This document shows, piece after piece, positions 27,068-35,707 of a DNA stretch of 64,000 nt. Origin of the DNA: JBAYST01 sp034932745 (GTDB taxonomy: Bacteria > Bacillota_I > Bacilli_A > RFN20 > CAG-826). The notes under the pieces are model-generated. The model was not told the origin of the DNA. It saw nothing but the letters and a program-made list of their open reading frames with translations, and made no database searches. The stretch's first letter is position 1. The number at the start of each line of letters is the position of its first letter. The stretch is taken from assembly GCA_034932745.1 (NCBI GenBank), contig JAYFOJ010000002.1, positions 287,778 through 351,777 of the forward strand, read 5' to 3'. Made by a program: the position numbers and the translations under genes.

Positions 27068-28164
27068 TTGATTACTCCTCCAAATAATAATCCAAGAACC
27101 ATTATTGCTCCTGCGACTAAAATAATTGATAAGATAATAACAATCTTTTTCCAAGTAAATCTACTACTGCTCCATTTGTAGTAATCGATAGTTGGCGCTA
27201 ACATGTTTGCAATTAAAATTGAATATCCAACGCCTTCTGGAAAAGCGCCGAATAAACGAATAAATACTGTGATGACAGCGGCAATAACACCAAACATAAC
27301 TCGACCTGGCGAACTAACTGGTGAGGTGACTGGATCAGTAATCATGTAAATCGCGCCGAATAAAACACCACCGCTTAATAATTCAAATGCTGTGAATTGG
27401 AAGACGCCGACATTACTCATCTTTGAGTTGATGCAAATGCCTGCAATTAAAACCATTAAAGTAAATGTTCCTAAATAAGCAAGAACTGGTCTCCAGTCTG
27501 CACTTCTTCTTATAAGTAAATAAACTCCACCAATAAGGATGCAAATTGCACATGTTTCACCGATTGTTCCTGGTATTTTTCCAATCAAAAGATCGAGAAG
27601 TGAATACGAATTAATGTTGTTAAATGAAGTCGATAACGCTGTTAGTGGAGTTCCACCTGTCGCGACATCGTAAAACCATGTATTTGAATAATTAAAATTG
27701 GAACCGAAACTAATCTTGGCAATAACCATGCCGGCTGCAGCAGGGTTAAATATATTGTTTCCAAGTCCGCCGAAAAGCAATTTTCCTAACACAATACCTG
27801 CTAATGCGCCAATCATCACAGCGTACCATTGAACAGAGGCTGGCAAGATCATCGCATAAATAACCGCGCTTACTAATGGGCTAAGGAAATTGTTTATCGT
27901 GTATTTTGAATAGGCAAACTTAAATTTTTCGACGAAAGTATGCTTTTTGCCATCGTATGGCATGATATTTTTTACACCGACGTAAATGAATTCCGCTATC
28001 AACATCGTTAAAACCGAAATTGAAATGATTCTAAAAGCATCGATACCGTTGACTACAAGGGAAAATACCACGACGGGTAAAAGAGCAATCAAAACATCGA
28101 TCATCATTCTTGAGACGCTCGTCTTTTTTCTTAAATAAGGGGCTGTTTCTTTAATAATCGTCAT
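27064..28164 (-). CDS. rnfD: Rnf complex subunit D (FMN- and riboflavin-binding)
   Basis: 366-residue membrane subunit with about ten helices. The FNPAAAGM motif is conserved in RnfD/NqrB, and the covalent FMN site reads DVATGGTPLTAL, a TGGT in place of the usual TGAT. Coupled to rnfC by an ATGA overlap and to rnfG likewise. Ends with TGA, showing TGA is a stop codon in this genome. Confidence 0.94.
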   Translation of the reverse strand: MTIIKETAPYLRKKTSVSRMMIDVLIALLPVVVFSLVVNGIDAFRIISISVLTMLIAEFIYVGVKNIMPYDGKKHTFVEKFKFAYSKYTINNFLSPLVSAVIYAMILPASVQWYAVMIGALAGIVLGKLLFGGLGNNIFNPAAAGMVIAKISFGSNFNYSNTWFYDVATGGTPLTALSTSFNNINSYSLLDLLIGKIPGTIGETCAICILIGGVYLLIRRSADWRPVLAYLGTFTLMVLIAGICINSKMSNVGVFQFTAFELLSGGVLFGAIYMITDPVTSPVSSPGRVMFGVIAAVITVFIRLFGAFPEGVGYSILIANMLAPTIDYYKWSSSRFTWKKIVIILSIILVAGAIMVLGLLFGGVIK

Positions 28165-29453
28165 AATTTTGCGAATATCTTTGCCTTTCTTATATAATCG
28201 GTAACTTTAATTTTTGAAGGACAGACATAAGTGCATAACCCACATTCAATGCATTTCAATGGGCTTAAAGTTTTAATTCGATCTTTATCGAGAGTTTTCA
28301 CAGCATTCATGATTAAAACAGGTTCGAGGTGTGTAGGACACGATAGCACACATGAACCGCACCTAACACATGGTTCCTCCTTATAATCCTTGTGATTTAA
28401 CACAATAACGGAAGTAACCGTCTTAGTGATAATACAGTCATCACTTGGTAACGATGCTCCCATCATTGGTCCACCCATAATAAATACTTTGTCTTGATCT
28501 TGATCGACGTATCCGCCACATTTTTCGAGCAGTTCTTTGATTGAAGAACCAACGATTACTCTAAAGTTGTGAGGATATTTAACCCCATCTCCGTTTATCG
28601 TTATGTTTCTTTTAATGACTGGCATATTATAACGAATGGCTTTATATAGTCCGACTATAGTTGAAACATTGAAATTCATAATTCCATACTTACTAGGTAA
28701 TTCGCCTTGCTTAACTTCGATTCCGGTCGCACTTTTAATCATGGCAATTTCCCATCCTTGTGGATAGAAATTACCAATCGGACAAAGTTCAATATTTGGA
28801 TATGGCTTTAGTATTTCTTCATACGCATCTCTAATGTCTTTATATTTCTTTTTAATACAAATTTTAGCGTGATGGCAATTAAAAGCCTGCATTGCGTATT
28901 GAATTCCTTTAATTATTCTTTCTGGATATTCAAGCATAATGCGATGATCTGCGGTGATGTATGGTTCACATTCAACTCCGTTGATTAGTATTTCTTTAAT
29001 TGGTGCGGTTGTTTGAAATTTAATATAAGTAGGAAAAGAAGAGCCTCCTAATCCAACTAACGAACAGTCTTTTACGATTCTTACAAAATCTTCTCTAGTT
29101 AATTTTGCAATTTCTTCATCTGTTCTTTTGAAAACATTTGGATCTAATGTATTTTGAAAATCATTCTTTATTTTAATAAAATCGACCAGTTTATTTCCAC
29201 GATGATAGTGCTTCTCTAATCCGACAAATGTACCACTAACAGTGGAATGAATTGGTTGCACAAAAAAACCACCATCGCGCATACCAATTACTTGGCAAGA
29301 ATTAACGTGATCCCCTGGTTTTATATATACTTCGGCTTTTGGACAACGAGCGTTGTCGGTTGCAATATAAACATAGTCGGGATCAACAGCCCTAATCGTT
29401 GGAAGCGCACCAATTTTTCCATTGACATGAATGACACTCGTTTTTGCAATCAT
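28161..29453 (-). CDS. rnfC: Rnf complex subunit C (NADH-binding, 4Fe-4S)
   Basis: 430-residue peripheral subunit that exchanges electrons with NAD. GLGGSSFPTYIKF (about 135-147) is the NADH/FMN-binding motif, and two ferredoxin motifs follow near the C-terminus, CVRCGSCVLSCP (about 366-377) and CIECGLCTYVCP (about 405-416). First gene of the operon. CATAAT sits 11 nt before the ATG without a Shine-Dalgarno, so the first message may be leaderless. The Rnf complex couples ferredoxin oxidation, NAD reduction and ion pumping at the membrane. Confidence 0.95.
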   Translation of the reverse strand: MIAKTSVIHVNGKIGALPTIRAVDPDYVYIATDNARCPKAEVYIKPGDHVNSCQVIGMRDGGFFVQPIHSTVSGTFVGLEKHYHRGNKLVDFIKIKNDFQNTLDPNVFKRTDEEIAKLTREDFVRIVKDCSLVGLGGSSFPTYIKFQTTAPIKEILINGVECEPYITADHRIMLEYPERIIKGIQYAMQAFNCHHAKICIKKKYKDIRDAYEEILKPYPNIELCPIGNFYPQGWEIAMIKSATGIEVKQGELPSKYGIMNFNVSTIVGLYKAIRYNMPVIKRNITINGDGVKYPHNFRVIVGSSIKELLEKCGGYVDQDQDKVFIMGGPMMGASLPSDDCIITKTVTSVIVLNHKDYKEEPCVRCGSCVLSCPTHLEPVLIMNAVKTLDKDRIKTLSPLKCIECGLCTYVCPSKIKVTDYIRKAKIFAKL

Positions 29454-29459
29454 ATGATA

Positions 29460-29493
29460 AAAACATTATGGCGAGTTTTTAAACTAAACGCCA
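29460..29493 (-). terminator. Terminator of the PAP2-GT2 unit, upstream of rnfC
   Basis: Stem TGGCG (29489-29493 on the minus strand) with CGCCA (29469-29473), extended inside by AGTTT/AAACT, followed by TAATGTTTTTA. The same stretch contains the CATAAT proposed as the rnfC -10. Confidence 0.6.
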
Positions 29494-29528
29494 CAACTAA
29501 GAGAAAATTACTATGTAATCGTTTATAT

Positions 29529-30440
29529 TTATGCCTTTGCTACTTCAGCTTTAAAATCTGGTTTTTTATAAAATATAAAATCTGCAATAAAGAAAAGGAT
29601 CATGACAATAGCAAAGCCAAATCCGACATCGGTTAGATAATGTGCTCCGATTAGCATGCGAGCAAAGCACATTAGTAAGGTCCACGCTAAGCCAACATAG
29701 ATAAGAATTGTTTGAAGTTTTTTGCTTTGTAACCATTTGCTTTTAAACATTGGAAGATAGGTAAGAGACATAATGCATAAAGCGGTACTAGTCGCGTGAC
29801 CAGATGGGAAAGATTTAAACTCTTCCTTATTAACGCTTCCATTTAAAGATTCATAGAATGATTTACCGTCCTGCCACCAATTTAAGAAGTCTGAATCGCT
29901 ACCTAGTGCGATAAAACGATAACGAGGTCTAAGCATAATGTTTTTAATTAGTGTCGTTAATCCGACCGCAACCACGGTTACGCTAGCCATTACGATAAAC
30001 ATTTTTAATAGTTGTGGATTATCGGATGTTTTCGAAAGAAAGAAACCAGCACCAAATCCGAGACCTCCGACTAGTAATCCAACTGGAAGTGCAATTAATG
30101 GCCAAGCATAAACTTCGCTTTCGATATTGAATGCATTTTCATCGATGACATGTTTACCTTGGAAATAAACTGCGGCGATTAATGATGCTGTACCTAAACC
30201 AATTAATAATACTTTTTGCCAAACTTTTTCGTATTTTTTAAGACCTAAAAAGAAAAATCCACCACCAAATAAACCAATAGTGGCATAGCCAGGTGCTTCT
30301 CCAACCGCTGCCATGGTCAAGCCAAAAACATTGTTTGGATCATAGATAGCTTTATTGATTTGAAGATCAAAAATTGAACCAATAATAATCATGGCGATGA
30401 TAATGACGAAGATAGGAATAAAGTTTAGTTTCTTTTTCAT
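29529..30440 (-). CDS. PAP2 superfamily membrane phosphatase
   Basis: 303-residue membrane protein with the three PAP2 phosphatase motifs in order: KNIMLRPRYR (motif 1), SFPSGHATS (motif 2) and RMLIGAHYLTD (motif 3), with the catalytic histidines in motifs 2 and 3. Enzymes of this type remove phosphate from lipid diphosphates such as undecaprenyl diphosphate or phosphatidate. Follows the GT2 gene by 11 nt with a good AAGGAG site, so it may recycle the lipid carrier used by that glycosyltransferase. Confidence 0.88.
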   Translation of the reverse strand: MKKKLNFIPIFVIIIAMIIIGSIFDLQINKAIYDPNNVFGLTMAAVGEAPGYATIGLFGGGFFFLGLKKYEKVWQKVLLIGLGTASLIAAVYFQGKHVIDENAFNIESEVYAWPLIALPVGLLVGGLGFGAGFFLSKTSDNPQLLKMFIVMASVTVVAVGLTTLIKNIMLRPRYRFIALGSDSDFLNWWQDGKSFYESLNGSVNKEEFKSFPSGHATSTALCIMSLTYLPMFKSKWLQSKKLQTILIYVGLAWTLLMCFARMLIGAHYLTDVGFGFAIVMILFFIADFIFYKKPDFKAEVAKA

Positions 30441-30451
30441 TTTGCTTCTCC

Positions 30452-31159
30452 TTAATTCTTGATGTAGTTTTTCTTATTCTTTTTAATTTTACGCATGTCT
30501 TTTAAAAATTGTTTTGACGCCTTAAAAGCGGATACTGTCGATGAACGATCATTTCTCCAAATAACTGGTATTTCATGGATTGACCATTTGTTAAGTTTTG
30601 CAATATATAGGTATTCAACATCAAAAGCAAAACCAAATATTGTTTGTTTAGAGGCAATAAATTTAGCTAAATCAGTTTTAATAGCCTTAAAACCACATTG
30701 TGTGTCTTTTAAATGAAAACCAAAATCGGCATTTACTAAAACACGACAAGATTTGCCGATAAATTGTCTTAGTAACGGTTGCTTGATTGGCATTTTGCTT
30801 TCTTTTAAATGTCTCGAGCCGATGATTAAATCGTATTTTCCTAAAAGCGGAATTAACTCATTAAAAGCGATGAGATCAGTGGATAAATCAGCGTCCATAA
30901 ATAGGACGTAGTCTCCTGTCGCGTGTTCAATTCCAAATTGAACCGCACCGCCTTTACCACGGTTTTTCTCGTAACCTAAGGCCATCACTCCCTCTATATT
31001 CTTGATGACTTCCATAGTGTTGTCTTTCGAACCATCGTTTACGAGAATGATCTCGTATTCAATTGGCAAGGTAACAAGAAAAGGAATAACTTTTTCTTCG
31101 ATGTTTTTTTCGATGTCTTTTGCTTCGTTATAGCAAGGTATAATTATTGATAGTTTCAT
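30452..31159 (-). CDS. Family 2 glycosyltransferase (polyprenyl-phosphate sugar synthase-like)
   Basis: 235 residues, GT-A fold, similar to dolichyl-phosphate glucose or mannose synthases. SIIIPCYNEAKDI at the N-terminus, VNDGSKDNT, the metal-binding DADLSTD and DTQCGFKAIK are the usual marks. It lacks the C-terminal transmembrane pair found in CsbB-type enzymes and so is probably a peripheral protein. Likely charges undecaprenyl phosphate with a sugar, for use by a membrane GT-C enzyme such as the YfhO protein. TACAAT lies 9 nt before the AAAGGAT/ATG start. Confidence 0.88.
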   Translation of the reverse strand: MKLSIIIPCYNEAKDIEKNIEEKVIPFLVTLPIEYEIILVNDGSKDNTMEVIKNIEGVMALGYEKNRGKGGAVQFGIEHATGDYVLFMDADLSTDLIAFNELIPLLGKYDLIIGSRHLKESKMPIKQPLLRQFIGKSCRVLVNADFGFHLKDTQCGFKAIKTDLAKFIASKQTIFGFAFDVEYLYIAKLNKWSIHEIPVIWRNDRSSTVSAFKASKQFLKDMRKIKKNKKNYIKN

Positions 31160-31243
31160 ATCCTTTGTATTGTATCATTTCACGAAAATAAAAGGAACAT
31201 TCCCAAAGCATAGTGTAAAATATGGTAGTTAGAGAGGTTAACC

Positions 31244-32806
31244 ATGGAAGAAAAATTTATTTTAACGATGGATTTTGGTACTCAATCCGTTCGCGTTTCA
31301 ATCGTGAACACTAATGGGGAAATTAAGGCAATGGAAAAATCTAAATATGAACAGCCGTATTTCTCTAAAAAGCCAGGCTGGGCGGAACAAGATCCCGATA
31401 TTTATTACAATCACATGTGCCAGGCTTCAAACAAGTTATTAAGCGAACACCCAGAATACAAAGAAAAAATAGTTGGCTGTGCGCTTACGTGCTTTAGAGA
31501 TACTCCTGTTATGTGTGACGACGACATGAAACCAGTTCGTCCAGCGATTGTCTGGTTAGATCAAAGACAAGCAGAAGGAAAAGAAAAACTTCCACTTCTC
31601 GACCGTGCATTATTCCATTTAGTTGGAATGTGGGACACGATTAAATTAAATCGCGCTAGAACTCCAGCGCACTGGGTAAAAGAAAACGAACCAGAAATAT
31701 GGGCAAAAGTAACTAGATACATGAATGTATCGACTTACATCACTCATCAAATCACTGGCGAGTATAAAGATTCGATTTGTAATTATGTCGGACACTATCC
31801 AACTGATTTTAAAAACAAAAGATTTTATAAAAGCGACAAGCAATTAAAAGCAAAAGTATTCGGCGTTAAATTGAAACAACTATGTGAAATCGTTCCAATT
31901 GGCGATGTCATCGGCACCATTAACGAAGAAACCGCTCAAAAGTCATTAATTCCTGCTGGAACAAGACTGTTCTCGATCGGAAGTGATAAGAGTTGTGAGA
32001 CTCTTGGTCTAGGATGTATTACTCCTGATGTCGCTGCAGTTTCTTGCGGAACTGCTTCAACAATCGAAGTCACCAATAGAAAATACCATGAACCAGAACC
32101 ATTTTTGCCGGCATATCCATCGGTAGTTCCGCACTTTTATAATATGGAAGTCCAAGTCTACCGCGGTTATTGGATGCTCGGATGGTTTGCTTCGCAGTTC
32201 GCACAAAAAGAAGAGAAAATTGCTAGAGAGACCAATAGGTCTATCGAATCAGTTCTTAACGACCGATTAGACGAGGTACCGCCTGGATGCCACGGTCTTA
32301 TTTTGCAACCTTATTGGGGACCAGGATTGTCTCGTCCATTATCGCGTGGTTCAATGATTGGTTTTAGCGACACTCATACTAAAATGCATATCTATCGGGC
32401 CATCATTGAAGGAATTGATTTTGATTTACGACAAGGATTAGAAGGAATCGAAAAGAGCCAAAAACAAAAAGTAAAAACTATCATGATTTCTGGCGGAGGC
32501 AGTCAAAGCGATAAGATTTGTCAAATCGCCGCTGACATATTCAACCTTCCAACAAGTCGTGCACAAACAATAGAAACTACGACAATAGGAGCAGCAACCG
32601 CAGGTTTCTTAGCGGCTAAAGTTTTTGATAATGTCGAAGACGCAGTCAAATCAATGGTTCATATTAGTAAGACATTCATGCCAATTAAAAAGAACGCTGA
32701 TCATTACGAATATCTTTATCAAAATGCCTATCGAAAAATGTATCCAGCGCTCAAGCATATTTACAAAAACATTAAGCAATTTGAAGAGAATATAGACAAC
32801 GCGTAA
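31244..32806 (+). CDS. FGGY family carbohydrate kinase
   Basis: 520-residue sugar kinase of the FGGY family. MDFGTQSVRVS near the N-terminus is the phosphate-1 motif, VWLDQRQAEG is the region around the substrate-binding aspartate, and SGGGSQSDKICQIAADIF is the C-terminal FGGY signature with the adenosine site. The sugar cannot be told: xylulose, ribulose, glycerol and fuculose kinases share this layout. Its promoter seems independent of preT and a terminator hairpin overlaps its stop codon. Confidence 0.9.
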   Translation: MEEKFILTMDFGTQSVRVSIVNTNGEIKAMEKSKYEQPYFSKKPGWAEQDPDIYYNHMCQASNKLLSEHPEYKEKIVGCALTCFRDTPVMCDDDMKPVRPAIVWLDQRQAEGKEKLPLLDRALFHLVGMWDTIKLNRARTPAHWVKENEPEIWAKVTRYMNVSTYITHQITGEYKDSICNYVGHYPTDFKNKRFYKSDKQLKAKVFGVKLKQLCEIVPIGDVIGTINEETAQKSLIPAGTRLFSIGSDKSCETLGLGCITPDVAAVSCGTASTIEVTNRKYHEPEPFLPAYPSVVPHFYNMEVQVYRGYWMLGWFASQFAQKEEKIARETNRSIESVLNDRLDEVPPGCHGLILQPYWGPGLSRPLSRGSMIGFSDTHTKMHIYRAIIEGIDFDLRQGLEGIEKSQKQKVKTIMISGGGSQSDKICQIAADIFNLPTSRAQTIETTTIGAATAGFLAAKVFDNVEDAVKSMVHISKTFMPIKKNADHYEYLYQNAYRKMYPALKHIYKNIKQFEENIDNA

Positions 32807-32820
32807 AACGTTGTCTTTTC
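32795..32820 (+). terminator. Terminator of the FGGY kinase gene
   Basis: GACAACG (32795-32801) pairs with CGTTGTC (32809-32815) and is followed by TTTTC. The TAA stop of the kinase lies in the loop. Confidence 0.8.
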
Positions 32821-32887
32821 TTAATTTTATTAAGCAAAGTCTTTTTGCTATGATAATATTTAATTACATTGAAAGGGAAAAGGTCAT

Positions 32888-34117
32888 ATGGATTCAAAAT
32901 ACGTAAAAGACTTCGAACCTGCTTTGACACCGCTTACGGTGTGCGAAGAAGCTGCACGCTGTTTGCTATGTGAAGATGCTCCATGCTCTTCATCTTGTCC
33001 AGCAGGAACTGACCCAGCGAGATTTATTCGCTCGGTGAGATTTAGAAACTTCAAGGGCTCAGCAGAAATAATCCGAGAAAACAATATTCTTGGTGCTATT
33101 TGTGCTCGTGTTTGCCCACAAGAAAAGTACTGCCAAAAAGGATGTTCAAGAACAGGAATCGATAAGCCAATTCAAATCGGGCAAATTCAAAGATATGTTA
33201 CCGATATGGAAGAAGCTCTTAAGATGGATATCGTTAAAAAGGGTACTCCAAACGGAAAGAAAGTAGCCGTTATCGGAAGTGGTCCAGCAGGTTTAACTGT
33301 TGCGGCTGAACTTCTAAAGAAAGGTTGCGAAGTCGAAATATTCGAAAAAGAAGCAAAACTTGGCGGATATCTTAGATATGGCATTCCTGAATATCGTCTA
33401 CCAGATCATATCGTCGATGTTGAAATTGAAAGAATTATCAAACTTGGTTTAAAAGTCCACAAGAATGTCCAAGTTGGAAAAGATATTGCCTTAAAAGAAT
33501 TAGCAAGTAAGCATGACGTAGTAGTTATCGCCACTGGTTTAAGCGAAGGTAAAATGCTTCCAATGTTTAAAGATAATCCATTCGTCGAAACCGCTGTTTC
33601 ATTCTTAAAAAGAGCTAAAGAGAATAAAGGCAAGATACTTGTCGAAGACAATGTTCTCGTCATCGGAGGTGGAGACGTCGCAATGGATGTCTGCACAACC
33701 TTAAAACTCTTAGGCGCACCAAATGTAACAGACGTCGTATACGAGGAATTCTTTGAATTCCGCGCCAGCAAGAAAGAATTAGAAGGTGCTCAACAAATGG
33801 GTGTTACTATTATGGACGGCTATGTTCCAACCGAAGTGGAAAAGAACACCGTTACATTCAAACATCGTCGAATTCCTGGTTCAGTGAAAATTACCGCTGA
33901 TAAAATCATTCTCGCTGTTGGTCAAGCAGCGGATGTCGAAGGATTGGGTATCACCATCGTTAAAGGTGAGGCTGATATCGTCGGTTATCAATTAGAAGAC
34001 AAAAAGATTTGGGTTGGAGGAGATATATCTCATAACCCAGAAAAGACCGTTGTGGGATCAGTTAGAAACGGCAAAGAACTAGCTTACTACATCAGCAAGT
34101 TTTTGGGGGTGAAATAG
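32888..34117 (+). CDS. preT: NAD-dependent dihydropyrimidine dehydrogenase subunit PreT
   Basis: 409-residue flavoprotein of the glutamate-synthase small-subunit/PreT type. An N-terminal Fe-S domain with CLLCEDAPCSSSCP and CARVCPQEKYCQKGC (about 25-80) precedes an FAD Rossmann motif VIGSGPAGLT (about 124-133) and an NAD Rossmann motif VIGGGDVAMD (about 256-265). With PreA it reduces uracil or thymine, or runs in reverse, and supplies electrons from NADH. It is 2 nt before preA, and the pair form an operon. Confidence 0.92.
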   Translation: MDSKYVKDFEPALTPLTVCEEAARCLLCEDAPCSSSCPAGTDPARFIRSVRFRNFKGSAEIIRENNILGAICARVCPQEKYCQKGCSRTGIDKPIQIGQIQRYVTDMEEALKMDIVKKGTPNGKKVAVIGSGPAGLTVAAELLKKGCEVEIFEKEAKLGGYLRYGIPEYRLPDHIVDVEIERIIKLGLKVHKNVQVGKDIALKELASKHDVVVIATGLSEGKMLPMFKDNPFVETAVSFLKRAKENKGKILVEDNVLVIGGGDVAMDVCTTLKLLGAPNVTDVVYEEFFEFRASKKELEGAQQMGVTIMDGYVPTEVEKNTVTFKHRRIPGSVKITADKIILAVGQAADVEGLGITIVKGEADIVGYQLEDKKIWVGGDISHNPEKTVVGSVRNGKELAYYISKFLGVK

Positions 34118-34119
34118 GT

Positions 34120-35367
34120 ATGATTAAGAAAGATTTATCAGTTAATTTTCTTGGAGTAAAATTCGAGAACCCATTCTGCCTTTCATCTTCTCCAGTAGGT
34201 AACTGCTACGAGATGTGTAAGAAAGCTTATAAAGTTGGTTTTGGTGGCGTTGTCTTTAAGACCATCGGGCCAAAGAGTTACTTCATTGATGAAGTGTCTC
34301 CACGTTTCGATAAGTTAAATAAAGAGAATACACCTTTCGTCGGTTTTAAGAATATGGAGCAAATTGCAGAGCATCCATTAGAAGAAAACCTCGAAGACAT
34401 TAGACGTTTAAAGAAAGAGTTCCCAAACAAGGTTCTCATCGCCTCCATTATGGGTAATGACCTTCAAACTTGGGAAGACCTCGCTCGCATGGTCGAAGAA
34501 GCCGGCGCAGATATGATTGAAATGAATCTATCATGTCCACAAATGACTTCTCACGCTATGGGTAGCGACGTCGGAACTAATCCAGACTTATGCCGTGAAT
34601 ACTGCAAAGCTGTCAAACGCGGAAGTAAACTTCCAATGATGGCTAAAATGACTCCAAATATCACCGATATGGTTCCTGTTGCGGAAGCTTGTTTAGACGG
34701 CGGAGCCGATGGCATTGCTGCTATTAATACCATTAAGTCGATTTGCAATATCGACCTCGATAAGAAAGTCGGCTTACCAATCGTCGATGGCAAATCTTCG
34801 ATTTCTGGTTATTCTGGTAAGGCTGTTAAACCAATTGCCCTTCGTTTCTTACAACAATTAAGAAACAATCCAAATCTTAAGAACCTTCCAATTTCTGGTA
34901 TGGGTGGAATTGAGACTTGGGAAGATGCCGCAGAATTCATTCTCGTCGGTGCCACCACTTTGCAAATGACTACGTCAGTTATGCAATATGGTTACCGTGT
35001 TGTCGAAGATCTAAAGAATGGTTTAATGCATTATATGGAAGAACAACACGTCGAACATTTAAGCGATCTTGTTGGTCTTGCTAATAAGAATATTATTCCA
35101 GCAGAGGCATTAGATAGAGACTATATCGTTTATCCAAAAATCGACCTCGATAAATGTGTCGGTTGTGGAAGATGCTATATTTCTTGTTTCGATGGCGCTC
35201 ACCAAGCTATGGAATGGGACAAGAACACTAGACAACCAACTTGTAATAAAGATAAATGTGTCGGTTGCTTCCTTTGTGGACATGTCTGTCCAGTCGGTGC
35301 GATTAGCCAAGGCGAAATCAAAATCAAAAAAGGCCGTAATCGTAAGGCTAGCGACATTAAGTTATAA
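34120..35367 (+). CDS. preA: NAD-dependent dihydropyrimidine dehydrogenase subunit PreA
   Basis: 415-residue catalytic subunit. A TIM-barrel dihydroorotate dehydrogenase-like FMN domain (MNLSCPQMT is the substrate/FMN signature near residue 140; GMGGIETWEDA near 265) is followed by two 4Fe-4S motifs at the C-terminus, CVGCGRCYISC and CVGCFLCGHVCP. Full length. Together with PreT it handles pyrimidine reduction or degradation. Followed directly by a strong terminator. Confidence 0.93.
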   Translation: MIKKDLSVNFLGVKFENPFCLSSSPVGNCYEMCKKAYKVGFGGVVFKTIGPKSYFIDEVSPRFDKLNKENTPFVGFKNMEQIAEHPLEENLEDIRRLKKEFPNKVLIASIMGNDLQTWEDLARMVEEAGADMIEMNLSCPQMTSHAMGSDVGTNPDLCREYCKAVKRGSKLPMMAKMTPNITDMVPVAEACLDGGADGIAAINTIKSICNIDLDKKVGLPIVDGKSSISGYSGKAVKPIALRFLQQLRNNPNLKNLPISGMGGIETWEDAAEFILVGATTLQMTTSVMQYGYRVVEDLKNGLMHYMEEQHVEHLSDLVGLANKNIIPAEALDRDYIVYPKIDLDKCVGCGRCYISCFDGAHQAMEWDKNTRQPTCNKDKCVGCFLCGHVCPVGAISQGEIKIKKGRNRKASDIKL

Positions 35368-35371
35368 CACT

Positions 35372-35400
35372 AAGACCAGTTTAAATACTGGTCTTTTTCT
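35372..35400 (+). terminator. Terminator of the preT-preA operon
   Basis: Perfect 9-bp stem AAGACCAGT (35372-35380) with ACTGGTCTT (35387-35395), 6-nt loop, then TTTTCTT. Confidence 0.92.
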
Positions 35401-35425
35401 TTTGAAGCGTTAAGATATAAATACG

Positions 35426-35665
35426 ATGAGTAGAATAATCAAAAACACTGAATTAACAAAGTTATTAATACTAACTGGGGTTCTTACTTTGGCCTCGATA
35501 GCCCTTTATATCGTCGGTTATTTTATCTATGGGGACATCCTTAGTTTTGATTCAGTCTATTTAGCGGCTTTTATTTTTGTTACCGGTTTTACATTCTTTA
35601 GTCTTCTATCTACACTTCTATTCGCTTTTAAATTACTTAAAAAGGGTAAAACAAACACTGATTGA
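35426..35665 (+). CDS. Small two-helix membrane protein of unknown function
   Basis: 79 residues with two strongly hydrophobic segments (about 12-34 and 42-67) and a basic C-terminal tail. No family recognised. There is no Shine-Dalgarno; TAAGAT ends 9 nt before the ATG, which fits leaderless expression. Its TGA stop overlaps the -35 element of the next gene. Confidence 0.6.
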   Translation: MSRIIKNTELTKLLILTGVLTLASIALYIVGYFIYGDILSFDSVYLAAFIFVTGFTFFSLLSTLLFAFKLLKKGKTNTD

Positions 35666-35689
35666 CTAGTGAATAACTTAAACTATAAT
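35662..35689 (+). promoter_or_regulatory. Promoter of the ATP-grasp gene
   Basis: TTGACT (35662-35667), 16-nt spacer, TATAAT (35684-35689), the best promoter match seen in the window. Predicted start near 35696 leaves about a 12-nt leader with no Shine-Dalgarno before the ATG at 35708. Confidence 0.8.
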
Positions 35690-35707
35690 AGTGGCACATA
35701 ATCAATT

